Assembly: GCA_049487715.1 (NCBI GenBank)
Contig: CP150576.1
Span: 248,001 to 312,000, forward strand
DNA from: Pycnococcus provasolii
Taxonomy: Eukaryota; Chlorophyta; Pseudoscourfieldiophyceae; Pseudoscourfieldiales
Length of the DNA stretch: 64,000 nucleotides
Direction of reading: 5' to 3'
Part shown: in pieces, positions 29,332 to 39,454 of the stretch
How positions within the stretch are numbered: the first letter of the stretch is position 1
Layout of the letters: the number at the start of each line of letters is the position of its first letter
Notes under the pieces: model-generated
Told to the model about the DNA's origin: nothing
What the model saw: only the letters and a program-made list of their open reading frames with translations
The model's database searches: none
Made by a program: the position numbers and the translations under genes

Positions 29332-29412
29332 TACTTTAGGGGGAGGTTTGGGGGTTTGTTTAGTTTAGGGGTTGGGGTTTCCCTTTAGGGGTTCCCTTTA
29401 GGGGTTTGGTAC
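29332..29412 (+). repeat. degenerate TTTAGGG-like tract
   Basis: TTTAGGGGG, TTTAGTTTAGGGG and twice CCCTTTAGGGG appear within 80 bp. This resembles decayed plant/algal telomeric repeats (TTTAGGG). Confidence 0.5.
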
Positions 29413-29636
29413 TGGGGTTTTGGAGTTTGGACTGTGACCCACACGGCTCCCATTAATGATGCCTTGGCCTTGGTCTTGGTCTTGTTTGGCGCCGCGCTTG
29501 CCCTTGCCTAAGTGCTGGACACGTGTCGGAACGCGCGATGCTCGAGGCCTTCCGTATGTAAAGGTAGGAGCGCGTCTGAAGTACATACTTCGGTGTAAAG
29601 CGAGTCCTGAGCACACAACAGCGGTGAGGTAAGTCC

Positions 29637-29900
29637 ATGAGTGAGCTCAAGTCTGCTCAAATGAAGACGAAGACGAAGAGAGATGAGCGCCGGCCGGCTT
29701 TGAAAGCTGGAAAGCAAGCCAGAGTGCCAGACCAGACCTTCTGGGACCGTCAGGAGTTGAAAAAGGAAAGGGAAAACCCCTCATTCGAGGCTCGTTCGTT
29801 TGGACTTTGGACTTCTTTGGAGCAACAAAGCGCGAAGAAACACCAGTCGCTCTACGATAGGGTAGGAATTACAGTACCGGCCTGCTCAAGAATCCCGTGA
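29637..29900 (+). CDS. possible small basic protein
   Basis: 87 residues from ATG 29637, Lys/Arg-rich (KTKTKRDERRPALKAGK) with WDRQELKKEREN and SLEQQSAKKHQ. No family recognised. It lies alone in a long gap, so it may be chance. Confidence 0.25.
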   Translation: MSELKSAQMKTKTKRDERRPALKAGKQARVPDQTFWDRQELKKERENPSFEARSFGLWTSLEQQSAKKHQSLYDRVGITVPACSRIP

Positions 29901-30393
29901 GCAACGGAACCGTGATGTGAGAGACTGAGAGACCTGACTGAGAGAGGACTCGCATGAAGTTGGAAGAAGCCAAGAAGGCGTGGAATGGAATAAATTGAAT
30001 GAAGGCCTTCAACTCTTCAAGCATGACAAATGTCTAAATTCAAGAACCCACTGGTCACCAAGTAGCCACCAAGTACCAACGACGCGAGGCGAGGCTCAGG
30101 AGGCTCATCAAGCAAGACGAAATTAATTGAGGCGAAAGAGGATTCCAAGACGACTTGAAGACGATTCCCAGACGAAAAAAAAAGTTTGAGTTTTCCCAAA
30201 CCAACCTCCTCAGGGACCTCGCCCTCGAACTTGAACTTGAACTGGAAGCATGGCCATGGCCATGGCCGCGTGTTCTCCTGAGGAGGTGCGGCCTTGCACC
30301 ACGCATAATCAATGTTACTCGAAGCGGCGGCCTGTTGTTCTTTCAAGACTTCAGGGGCCCTCTAGTGGTGTGTTCTTGCGGCCGTTTTCTTCT

Positions 30394-33300
30394 ATGTTTT
30401 CTTACATCTTGCTTGCTTCCTTTATCCTATTATGCTCCTCCTCCTTTTTCGGTCTTGGTTTTTCCGTCTCTGCGGCGTACTCGTCGCACGGACGAGCTTC
30501 AGGAGTTCCCACGAACATTGGGCCGCGAGGGTCGGCGTACCGCGCACCGGGAAACGCACACACGGCGCAGGTCAAGCCGCCTATCCTAAGAAGCATATCG
30601 CCCAGCCATGGAGCACGGGAAGGAGGCGCGACACTCACGATACGAGGGGCGGGCTTTCGAAGGGCAAACACGCTCAGCGTGCGCTTCGCGGCGACGTGGC
30701 CACGCACGGAGCTCGACATTGTGCCGGCGACGTACGTGGATGCTAGCACCATCACGTGCAAGGCGCCGAGCAGGGAAACGGACCACACGGCGCACGTCTC
30801 GGTGAGCAACGACGGAATCACGTACAGCAGCGCTCCCATGAAGACGTTCGCGGGACACGGGACGTACCTGTGGTACGCAACCGTCAGCCCGAGGCCAACG
30901 GGGCACTGGAGGCTGTGGAACAGCACGTTCCCCGCGCAAGGTGGCGGCGTGCTCACCGCGTTCCTCGACGGCAAATTCGTCGACGGCAAGCCGGATGGAA
31001 GCACGTTCTTTTCAGGAGGACTGCTGTACTGCAGCTTCGGCGCGACGACGAGGCGAACATTCACGGAATTCACGACGCCGCAGTTTTTCGACTCCGCCAC
31101 GGCGCTCACGCAGGACGTCGACCTGTACAACAACTTCGTCGCCGTGGGACACCAGTACGGCAACAAGCAGGGACACCAGGCGACAAATCTGCCGACGCCG
31201 AACACGCTCAACAGCGACCAGGCACTCTCCGTGTACCCGTACGTTGCGGACGACTACGACACGTACCAGACCAAGAACATCACGTACGAGCTCGTGGGCA
31301 ACACCTCAACGCACTTCAGGTGGCGCAAGTTCGCCGCGGGCATGGCGCCGAGCGGCGACTTCTCGGACCCGCTGGCGTACTCCGCGACAGCCTGGACGGA
31401 GCTCGACCTGGGCGTGAAGGTGAAGTTCCGAACGACAAGCGGGAAGAGCCTGTACGACAAGTGGGTGTTCACCGCCGTCAGCGAGGTGCCCTACCTGTCG
31501 TCCGCCGCGTTTCACAGCGACCGCGAGATGTCGTGCAAGGCACCCGCGCTGGACCCGAGCCTCGGCGGAGACGAATTCGCGCGCGACGTCGACCCGTACC
31601 GGGTCGGCCATCAGCACGAGCTCAAGGCAACGGCGCGCGGTCTCGGAGCCTTCTCCGCGGTGACGTACTACGACGCCTCCGACCAGCGCATCGTCCTCGG
31701 GCCCACGTCGTCGCACGCGGACTCGGGCGACTGGCCGCACCACAGCACGAATGCGATCGACACGCCTCGTCCGGGAACGCTGCCAGCCTTCTCGCAGGAC
31801 ATCAAGATCGTCGTCGAGGGCTACTACACCGGAGCGCAGGAGTACACGTACGACGTGGCTATGGTCAGCAGCACGGAGTGGGTCTGGACCAAGTACCCCG
31901 CAAGGCAGCGCCCCAGCACAGGTGGTCCCACGACCGGCGCGCGACGTGCGCTGAGCACATCCGCACAGGAGCTCGACAGCGGCGTGTTCATCCGGTGGGC
32001 ATCCACCACCGGCAAGACGGCAGGTGATCGGTGGACGTTCACCGCATACACGTTCTGGAGCCTATCGTTCTCCGACGTTCGGCCGAGCGCGGAGGCGGAC
32101 GCGCACGACATTGTCGTCGAGGGCACATTCATCTGCGATGACAGCGCGACATACGAGGTGGTCACGCAGGGCGACTCTTCCACGTTCAAGTGGCGTCGTT
32201 GGCCTTACACGGGGTCCGCCCCCGCGGGTGAGATGGGGTACGGTGGAAACGTTGCATTCACCGACAACACGCCCATCACGCTCGACTGCGGCTTGACTGT
32301 GCGTTTCCCCACCGGCGCATCGGGCAGGAAGGTTGGCGACACGTGGACGTTTGACGCGTACTCCGGACACGTCGTGACGTACCTTTCGAAGGATTACATC
32401 TCGCCCGCCGTCGGAGATGTGACGAACAAGGTTGGAGATCCGCGCGTACCAACGACTTCCGGCACGTACCTTGGCAACGCGACGGTGACGTACACGATCG
32501 AAATATGCAACCCAGATCTTCTGCACGGCCTTCCACCTTGCACGACGAGCTGTACGAACTTCCGTTGGATGAAAAATGCCACGGAGGCTGGCGGCGCGTC
32601 GGTTTGGACGGACGCGGGGTTTGTAGACGGAACTTGGAGTGAGCCGATCGCCATGACGGACGCGCCAATGCCAATCGCCGATGGCCTTTACGTGCAGTTT
32701 GGCATGACGAGCGGTTACCAGCTCGGCAACAAGTACTACGTCACCGTGAAGCCATTGCCATCGAGCATCATACCAATCATGCACGCGTATCCCCCGGCGG
32801 CGATACGGCCGACACCGTACCGACCGTGGTTCACGATGGACTCCGAGCCGCAGATCTTGGTGAGCGGTACGTACGAGACGAAGGGCGACGTGCCCACGCA
32901 CGACAACATCGTCACGATCGAGTTTCTCACGCCAAGCTCGTTCGTGTACCGCCGCAACACCGAGGCTTACATTGGCCCAGTCACGCTCACCTCGGATTCC
33001 ATCAAGGAACCAATGCCGCTGTACGGCGGTATCGGAACGTATGGTCTGAACTTGACGTTTACGAGCTACACGGGATACAAGACGGGAATCAAGTACCTCA
33101 TCCCGCTCAAGACTCACATTCCACGCGTGAGATCGATCAGCACCACGTCCACGACGCCGTACACGCTGCCAGTGTTAACGGTCCCCATGGCGGATTCGGG
33201 GAACTACAGGAACACGAACAACGGCTCACTGCTCGGAGACCTCGTTTCTCTTCCGTCGAATGTGGGCTTCACCAACGTCACGATGTGGACGAGCGCCGGG

Positions 33301-36300
33301 ATGGGCAGGGGAGATGAGCACAACTTCGTAACGAGTGAGACGGCGGGAGTGTCCAACTTCGCGACAACGGTTCACACGCCTGGCTACGTGTACCATACGT
33401 ATCCGCAAATTGAGATTCAGATTGCGGGCGACGCGGCGGTCGGTCCCATCCAAACGCAGCAGGCGCCGACAAGCTTGAATGTCAGCGGCACGTACACTGG
33501 GCTGAGCAGTTACGTGTACGAAATTCAGGTGCCCGCGACAAGCTCGACGGTATTCCAGTGGAGGAAGTGGATGAAGGGATTTACCACGGAGACGGCGACC
33601 AACTGGAGCCCGAGCCTGCCAATCAAGGTGCTCTCGCAGGGCGGCGAGCTCTTCGATGACGGCATGTACGCGGCATTCGAGCTTGGCAGCTACTCATCAG
33701 GCTCGAACTGGGTCTTCACTGCAGAGCGCGGACACAGCTTCCGCTATCGTGTGGTTGGAAATCCCACGTGGAGCCCGGAGACGGAGATCACGGCAACGTC
33801 GCAGTCGCTGGCTGCGGGATTCAGCGTTCGATTCGGCGCGCTGAGCGGATATTCTTCAGGTGACGTCTTCTACTCGACAAATCGCACGGTGGATGCGTAT
33901 GGCATCTACAGCGGCATGTCGGATGCCTCGTACACGATGGAGATTGTGGGCGGTGTCATCGTCGACGCACCGATTATCCTGCGAACGACAGGATACGGCG
34001 TTTCGCAGTACTCGCCGCCGCTGTCGACGACAACTGGTCTTGCCGCGCAGCTCAGTGTCACGGGCACCTACGAAGGTCGCGATACGGTGACGTATGAGCT
34101 GATGATCTCCCAGGCGGGAAGCCCGAGTATGTTCCGCTGGCGCAAGTTTTTCATAGGGCATCGAGATGGTGCGGGCCCGTTCAGCGGCGAGCGCATCGTC
34201 ACTCTGAGCCCCACGTACATCGACGACGGCCTAAGCGTGGCCTGGGGCGCCATCACGGGGCAGAGCCTTGGTGACGTCTTCACCTTCACCGTGCACAAAG
34301 GTGACGCGTTCCGCTGGCGGAAGTCAAGCCTGGCGTACAACCCAAGCTCTCGAATGCAGCAGGAGGGCAAGTACGAGGGCACGTTTTCCAGAACGTACCG
34401 CATGTACGGCGTCGGTTTCGTGGAATCGGACTTGAATAACCAGGACGCTGACAGCTTGGCGAATGATGCGATCAAGGCGATCGGTACGTACACAGGGGTG
34501 AAAGACTACACATACGTCGTCGAGATCCTGCACGGCGGCACAAGCTTCCGCTGGAAGTACGGCCCATATGACCAGGCGGAGGGACGCACGAGCCCCGACT
34601 CGATCAACACAAAAGCAGGCGCGTACGAGGTGGTACCCGTCGACTCGGTGGTGAGGGATTCGGTCGAGGGCGGCAAGCTCCCGAGCGTGAGCACGCACGA
34701 CAGGCCCGATGAGATTGGCGCGTGGAGCGGCGCCGTTAGCATGGTGGCTGGATTCCCGCTTCATCTGGAAAATGGCCTTTTCCTGCTCTTCAATAAGGCG
34801 AGTGGCTTTGCTCACGGCGACATCTACTACATCCCATGCAAGGCGACGACGCACTTCGAGCTCAGCGATGGTGTGCACATCGTTTGGGGAAGCCGCGGCG
34901 GCTATGCGAAGGGTGACAAGTGGTCGTTCCAGGCGAGGGCGGCGTTCCCCGCCCGCGGGCCTATGGACGGCAACACGGAGTTGACAGTGAAGGGCAGCGG
35001 ATTCCTGCCCACGGATAAGCTGCGATGCCGCCTGTACGATCCCAAGACTCAGCACAACATGGTGATGCCCGCATACTACGACAGTGACACGCAGTTGCGG
35101 TGCATTACCAAGGCTCATCCGCGGGATACGATTTCCGATCCGGAGTTCAACGGGTTTGGTCTGAGCCTGCTGGAGTCGGGCGGAGTCTTCACCGGCGGAC
35201 AGACGACGACGTACATTGTCGAGATGATCTCTCCGAGCACGTTCCGCTGGAGGGCAATTCAGGCGGACTCGTCCGCTCCCGAAAAGGTGAGCGCGTGGAG
35301 TGCCACGATGAGCATTCCAACGACGTACCCGCAGTTGGCGACGTACCCGCCCCCGCCACCAAACTACAGCGGCGCCAACAGGAGGCGACTCCTGTACGAC
35401 GAGTACTACTCGGCGCCGGCGCCGGTGTACGCTCGCGAGCCGGCTGTTACCGGTGGCGAGATTGCGCAGTTTCAGGGCGTGGAGACGAGCCACCTGAACT
35501 TCATGACGACGCACCTCGGCCCATTCTACGTCTACGGCACGGAGACCTCGGGAGGGCTGGGGTACTACTGGCCAATTTACCTCACGCGCGACAGCGGGCG
35601 GGCGGCGGACAAGAACGCGAAGGCGCACGAGCACACGTTCGCGGAGTACCCGGAAACGACGTTCTACATGCCATCTTCCGGCACCGTGCATCACGCAAAG
35701 GCGAGGCCACCGACAAACAACACGATTGTTAACTTTGGCTACCGTGGCATCGTGTCGCCGCAGCCTTCGACAAGTGCGCCTTTCATCCCATGGACGGATC
35801 TTTCGAACGGTGTTCGCATTCGATTCGCACGCTCCGACGGCTACACAACCGGCGACATGTGGCGTGTGCACGCGTACTACCTGCAGAGTGGCGACATCGG
35901 GGCTGACAGCACGCCGGCTGTTCAGCTGGATTCGCTCAAGCCTGGCGTCGTCAAGCACCTGTACGTGTCGAACGACGGCGGCATGACTTGGTCGAAGGAT
36001 GAGTCCGGGCTCACGCGCTTCATTTCGAGCGACCTGTACGTGAGTGTTAGCGGCAGCGATGAGACGGGAGACGGCACGTACGACCGTCCGTTCGCGACGA
36101 TTCAGCGCGGAATTAACGCCGCGCTCGAGTCGCCGCGCACGTCGTACCGTCACAACGACCTAGAGGCGGACAATGCATACCTCGGTGCGCCAAGCAACCG
36201 AGGACTGAACGCATACATCAACCGAGATCGCATCATTCTGATGCCTGGCCGGTACACCGGCGTGGGAAATGTAGACCTCGTCCCTCGTGGACGGATGATA

Positions 36301-36543
36301 GAGCTCATTTCCCACGAGCCTAACGCCGCGGTTATAGACTGCAGTGGAACACAGAGCGGCGACATTGTGTACCAGGGAGACATGTATCAGGGTGGTGGCG
36401 TACCAAACATCGGCGCGGTTCGATTTTCGTTGGTGAATGTGGAGAGCTGCGACGACCATCGCGTTAGCCTGGTCTACAACGCGGCTGCCGAGGGTCGAAG
36501 TCGTGACCCGTTTCCGACAAGACCATCGCCCATTAAGCCATAG
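30394..36543 (+). CDS. giant secreted IPT/TIG-repeat protein with beta-helix-like C-terminus
   Basis: 2,049 residues with a clear signal peptide (MFSYILLASFILLCSSSFFG), so it is secreted or on the cell surface. IPT/TIG domains, immunoglobulin-like folds of adhesion proteins, lie at about 61-150 (ISPSHGAREGGATLTIRGAG) and about 1515-1585 (GPMDGNTELTVKGSGFLPTD). Between them is a long array of about 100-residue modules, each with a G-TY-G...YTYEV strand, an FRWRKW-like segment and a GL-V-FG-TSGYKxGD-W-FTA ending. The end (about 1880-2049) has YVSVSGSDETGDGTYDRPF and RDRIILMPGRYTGVGNVDL, as in DUF1565/right-handed beta-helix proteins, and stops early for that fold. ATG 30394 was preferred over 30250. 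Likely role: cell wall or extracellular matrix adhesion. Confidence 0.8.
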   Translation: MFSYILLASFILLCSSSFFGLGFSVSAAYSSHGRASGVPTNIGPRGSAYRAPGNAHTAQVKPPILRSISPSHGAREGGATLTIRGAGFRRANTLSVRFAATWPRTELDIVPATYVDASTITCKAPSRETDHTAHVSVSNDGITYSSAPMKTFAGHGTYLWYATVSPRPTGHWRLWNSTFPAQGGGVLTAFLDGKFVDGKPDGSTFFSGGLLYCSFGATTRRTFTEFTTPQFFDSATALTQDVDLYNNFVAVGHQYGNKQGHQATNLPTPNTLNSDQALSVYPYVADDYDTYQTKNITYELVGNTSTHFRWRKFAAGMAPSGDFSDPLAYSATAWTELDLGVKVKFRTTSGKSLYDKWVFTAVSEVPYLSSAAFHSDREMSCKAPALDPSLGGDEFARDVDPYRVGHQHELKATARGLGAFSAVTYYDASDQRIVLGPTSSHADSGDWPHHSTNAIDTPRPGTLPAFSQDIKIVVEGYYTGAQEYTYDVAMVSSTEWVWTKYPARQRPSTGGPTTGARRALSTSAQELDSGVFIRWASTTGKTAGDRWTFTAYTFWSLSFSDVRPSAEADAHDIVVEGTFICDDSATYEVVTQGDSSTFKWRRWPYTGSAPAGEMGYGGNVAFTDNTPITLDCGLTVRFPTGASGRKVGDTWTFDAYSGHVVTYLSKDYISPAVGDVTNKVGDPRVPTTSGTYLGNATVTYTIEICNPDLLHGLPPCTTSCTNFRWMKNATEAGGASVWTDAGFVDGTWSEPIAMTDAPMPIADGLYVQFGMTSGYQLGNKYYVTVKPLPSSIIPIMHAYPPAAIRPTPYRPWFTMDSEPQILVSGTYETKGDVPTHDNIVTIEFLTPSSFVYRRNTEAYIGPVTLTSDSIKEPMPLYGGIGTYGLNLTFTSYTGYKTGIKYLIPLKTHIPRVRSISTTSTTPYTLPVLTVPMADSGNYRNTNNGSLLGDLVSLPSNVGFTNVTMWTSAGMGRGDEHNFVTSETAGVSNFATTVHTPGYVYHTYPQIEIQIAGDAAVGPIQTQQAPTSLNVSGTYTGLSSYVYEIQVPATSSTVFQWRKWMKGFTTETATNWSPSLPIKVLSQGGELFDDGMYAAFELGSYSSGSNWVFTAERGHSFRYRVVGNPTWSPETEITATSQSLAAGFSVRFGALSGYSSGDVFYSTNRTVDAYGIYSGMSDASYTMEIVGGVIVDAPIILRTTGYGVSQYSPPLSTTTGLAAQLSVTGTYEGRDTVTYELMISQAGSPSMFRWRKFFIGHRDGAGPFSGERIVTLSPTYIDDGLSVAWGAITGQSLGDVFTFTVHKGDAFRWRKSSLAYNPSSRMQQEGKYEGTFSRTYRMYGVGFVESDLNNQDADSLANDAIKAIGTYTGVKDYTYVVEILHGGTSFRWKYGPYDQAEGRTSPDSINTKAGAYEVVPVDSVVRDSVEGGKLPSVSTHDRPDEIGAWSGAVSMVAGFPLHLENGLFLLFNKASGFAHGDIYYIPCKATTHFELSDGVHIVWGSRGGYAKGDKWSFQARAAFPARGPMDGNTELTVKGSGFLPTDKLRCRLYDPKTQHNMVMPAYYDSDTQLRCITKAHPRDTISDPEFNGFGLSLLESGGVFTGGQTTTYIVEMISPSTFRWRAIQADSSAPEKVSAWSATMSIPTTYPQLATYPPPPPNYSGANRRRLLYDEYYSAPAPVYAREPAVTGGEIAQFQGVETSHLNFMTTHLGPFYVYGTETSGGLGYYWPIYLTRDSGRAADKNAKAHEHTFAEYPETTFYMPSSGTVHHAKARPPTNNTIVNFGYRGIVSPQPSTSAPFIPWTDLSNGVRIRFARSDGYTTGDMWRVHAYYLQSGDIGADSTPAVQLDSLKPGVVKHLYVSNDGGMTWSKDESGLTRFISSDLYVSVSGSDETGDGTYDRPFATIQRGINAALESPRTSYRHNDLEADNAYLGAPSNRGLNAYINRDRIILMPGRYTGVGNVDLVPRGRMIELISHEPNAAVIDCSGTQSGDIVYQGDMYQGGGVPNIGAVRFSLVNVESCDDHRVSLVYNAAAEGRSRDPFPTRPSPIKP

Positions 36544-36893
36544 TTAACAAGATGTTAAGTTTTAATCATAGTTAACAAGATGAAATGAATACAGTAAGAT
36601 TGGAGAAAGAAAAAAAAAGTAAAACACACACACAAATAGTCTAGGATGATATGAGCTGTAACAATCACACATTCGAACAAATTCCAAGGACTCCGTTTTC
36701 TTGTGGTGGGTGGTAGTGGTGGTGGTGATGGTGGTGGTGGTGGAGCACTTCATTCTCTCCCTTCTCTTCATGTACTTTAAAAAAAACGCGCTGCTGAATG
36801 GCACCGGTGAATGGGCTGAATGGTGAAAGCGAATGGTGTGAATGAACGACCGTTGGACAAACTAAAGTACATTCCATTACTGAATGAGAGATC
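36544..36893. other. convergent intergenic region
   Basis: Between the IPT and CRAL-TRIO genes. It contains a GGT/GTGGTGAT tract at 36703-36745, an A run (36607-36616) and TGTAA on the plus strand near 36656. No gene is supported. Confidence 0.4.
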
Positions 36894-38438
36894 TCAGCTC
36901 TTGAGCTGTTTGCTCCACGCCTCGAGTATGTCGAGGTAACTCGCTTCGCCGAGGTGGCAGTGGCCATCCTCGTTGACGTGAGCACCGCGATCGACGCATT
37001 TGTCGGGCGATGATCCTCGCAGCGGGTGCGGCGGTACGTACGGCGTGCCGGCGAAGTAGTCTTTCGGCGATCTTTGACGTACGTCAAGCATTTCTCTGTA
37101 CACCCAGTTCCCAAGCTCGTCGCCGAACGCAGCCTGCAGGTGTTCTCGTTTGCACGCGCCGTGGTCAGCCCTGTCCTTGGACGCGGGGATGAATTCAATC
37201 TTCTCGTACGTGACGGGGTCGACGACGCGCTGGATCACCTTCCACAGCCCCGAGAAGAGGCCCGGGGCGCTGAGCAGGAGGATCTTGCCGACGCGCTCGG
37301 GGAAGTGCTTCGACATAACTTCGAGGAACATTATGGACGTGTTGATGGACATGTCGCGCACTCCGAAGCCGTGGAAGTCGACGGCCCAGACGAGCCTTTC
37401 GTGGTGCCTGCCAAGTTTCCACGGATCCGGTTCTTCGCACGTGGCGAAGTGCGGGTACATGCTGTGCCTGCGCATGAACGCGATGAGCTTCTCGGCGTCG
37501 GTCATCGTCGCGATGACGTGCGCCCTGTTTTCGTCCAACTTCTTCGACTTTGCACGGCTGAAGGCTGAGTAGGCGACAGGTCGTCGCTTCTTGTCGACAC
37601 CAATCAGGTGCAGGTAGTGTGAGCACTTTTCCTTCTGGCACGCGAAGCAGCCTTCGTGTCTTGCGGCGTGCGTTGCCGTGCTTTTGTGAAAAGCGATGGT
37701 ATCTCGCGCTCTTGCCAGCGCCTTATCGAAGCTGTACGTGACTTCGACAATAAGGCTCGTTTTCTTATCCCTTTTGGTGGTGCACGTCGCACGCAGGAAG
37801 CGTGCGCACGAGTGTTTCTGCTCGTGCTCGTCGTCGCCAATTGCCATTCTTTCCTGGTCTGTGAGGCTTGCGTGCATGTCCAGCACGAGTCGTGCCTCCT
37901 CGTCTCGGTTTTGCGCAGCGCACGACGATCCTGCTGCAGCGTCTTCGACGTAGTTTCGTGGTTGGTCTTGGTCTGGTTGGTTTTTCTCCAAGACGGTAGA
38001 AAGGGAGGAAGTTGACGCGTTTGACGCAGGTGCAGGTGCGAGTGCTGCGGAGGAGGAGTCGTTGTCATTGGCGTCGTCAAGCGCTAATTGGTTCATGCCA
38101 AGATTCAAGGAAGCAAGGCAAGAAGAAGAAGAAGACGCCATTTCTAAGCCACCTGAGACAGAGTCAGAACCTCCAACCTCATGGCCATGTCCATGTCCAT
38201 GGCCAGGGCCCGAAAAAGATGGCAAGGCGTCAAAGTACTCGGACGAAGTATCATCAGAATTCACAGAGTTCACGGACTTATCATCGTCAAGCTCACTATC
38301 TGTAGACACCAAACTTAACGAGCTTAACGACTTCTTCATCACTTCTTCACCCGTACCGTCATACCGTGGAGGAGGAGGAGGTGGGGGACCATTACCACCA
38401 CCACCATTACCACCACCACCAAACCACCAACGCGACAT
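36894..38438 (-). CDS. CRAL-TRIO (Sec14-like) lipid-transfer protein
   Basis: 514 residues. The C-terminal half carries a Sec14/CRAL-TRIO lipid-binding domain: LVWAVDFHGFGVRDMSINTS, LEVMSKHFPERVGKILLLSA, PGLFSGLWKVIQRVVDP, TYEKIEFIPAS. A CRAL-TRIO-N helix region with CARFLRAT precedes it. An inserted CFACQKEKCSHY Cys cluster is unusual. The family moves phosphoinositides or other lipids between membranes. The first about 180 residues are low complexity (Gly/Asn, Pro run, Ser, Asp). ATG 38438 (MSRWWFGGGG) was chosen over 38504 because the MSRW start and its TTAAGAA upstream context recur in the gene starting at 18954. Confidence 0.8.
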   Translation of the reverse strand: MSRWWFGGGGNGGGGNGPPPPPPPRYDGTGEEVMKKSLSSLSLVSTDSELDDDKSVNSVNSDDTSSEYFDALPSFSGPGHGHGHGHEVGGSDSVSGGLEMASSSSSCLASLNLGMNQLALDDANDNDSSSAALAPAPASNASTSSLSTVLEKNQPDQDQPRNYVEDAAAGSSCAAQNRDEEARLVLDMHASLTDQERMAIGDDEHEQKHSCARFLRATCTTKRDKKTSLIVEVTYSFDKALARARDTIAFHKSTATHAARHEGCFACQKEKCSHYLHLIGVDKKRRPVAYSAFSRAKSKKLDENRAHVIATMTDAEKLIAFMRRHSMYPHFATCEEPDPWKLGRHHERLVWAVDFHGFGVRDMSINTSIMFLEVMSKHFPERVGKILLLSAPGLFSGLWKVIQRVVDPVTYEKIEFIPASKDRADHGACKREHLQAAFGDELGNWVYREMLDVRQRSPKDYFAGTPYVPPHPLRGSSPDKCVDRGAHVNEDGHCHLGEASYLDILEAWSKQLKS

Positions 38439-38599
38439 ACTTCTTAAAAAGGAAAAATCGATTGGGATGACGAGAATGATTGATGAACAACTTTTGGGTT
38501 CCATCCGTTCCCCTGGGAAAAGAAATGAAATGAAAGGCGCATTTGATTGAACAAGAACTTGAACTTGAACTTGGAAATATCAGAAAGGGACAAAATCCG

Positions 38600-38679
38600 C
38601 CTTGCATGCACACCGCCTTGCATGCACACCACCTTGCATGCACACCACCTTGCATGCACACCACCTTGCATGATTCCCA
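38600..38679. repeat. 16-bp tandem repeat with GCATGC palindrome, about 4.6 copies
   Basis: CCTTGCATGCACACCA repeats at 38600, 38616, 38632 and 38648, with a partial copy at 38664. Confidence 0.9.
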
Positions 38680-38692
38680 ATAATAATGCACA

Positions 38693-38717
38693 ACGCACGC
38701 ACGCACGCACGCACGCG
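38693..38717. repeat. ACGC microsatellite
   Basis: About six tandem ACGC units. Confidence 0.85.
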
Positions 38718-39069
38718 TTTTTCTCAAACTCCTGTTTCTTGCTCCCTTTTTATTACTACATGCATGGACTTCCTTCCGGACAAGACTTGACCCTTCGCGG
38801 CCGTAAAAAGACACACACAACATTCTCTGATCTTTTTCCAACGTCTGCGTCTGTTGGCATCTCTTCGAGCTCGACGACATCATCCGTACCCGGTACCCGG
38901 TACCGGGTAGTGCGGCGGCCTCGCACTTTTTGTTCATTGCACGAAGGAATCTTTTTCGCTGCGGTGCGCATTGCAAGACTCACATACCAACCAAAATAAC
39001 CAGAATTTAGGTCCATTATCTGCACACATTCCACACAAATGTGTTTCGGTATTTCCAGGGCCCGGCCCT

Positions 39070-39454
39070 TCACCACCGCAAGTCCACAACCAGCGTTGTT
39101 GGCTTGCCCTTCTTGTCCAGTTTCTGTACGCCGTATGGTGGTCGACTAGTCGTCATAGACTCGGGATCTATCGCCTCAGCTCGTTCCACAGACGAGACGT
39201 CGAACATGGCGCCGAGGACGTCGCGCATCTCTAGCTGAGGCCTAAGGCGCTTCCACCGCCGCCTTCCACACCCGATTCGCGCGCGTCAGATCGAGCTTGG
39301 AGCTCGCCGTCATAAACTTGCCTGAGATTTTGACCGTTTCGTGTTCGATGTGATACTTCGTTGTCTGGTTCAGGTCAGTGACTAACTCAAGGGCGATTCG
39401 CTGGTGTCGCTCGTGAACGTTCGCGCCGCTCCGCCGCTGTCGACCTCCTCCCAT
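39070..39454 (-). CDS. possible small protein gene, frame broken
   Basis: Two adjoining frames look coding. ATG 39454 to a stop near 39242 gives 70 residues (HERHQRIALELVTDLNQTTK, VKISGKFMTASSKLDLTRA). Directly after it, in another frame, about 55 residues (EMRDVLGAMFDVSSVERAE, PYGVQKLDKKGKPTTLVVD) run to a stop at 39070. Composition suggests one protein of about 125 residues interrupted by a small shift near 39235-39245. No family recognised. Confidence 0.35.

Larger units (their letters stand above)
29273..30393. other. long intergenic region
   Basis: 1.1 kb with a T/G-rich telomere-like tract at its start, a small ORF (listed), and A/G-rich sequence between about 29640 and 30180 that lacks homology I recognise. 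The IPT gene's frame is open back to 30250 (ATG there), but its signal peptide starts at 30394. Confidence 0.4.
38439..39069. other. intergenic region with tandem repeats
   Basis: Upstream of the CRAL-TRIO gene. It holds the 16-bp repeat and the ACGC repeat listed separately, a GGTACCGGGTACC-type palindrome at about 38890-38908, and otherwise no supported gene. Confidence 0.4.

Noticed and set aside
38756-39076. 106-residue minus-strand frame downstream of the broken small gene
   Set aside because: Starts at GTG, contains a GGTACC palindrome and has no recognisable domain; treated as non-coding.
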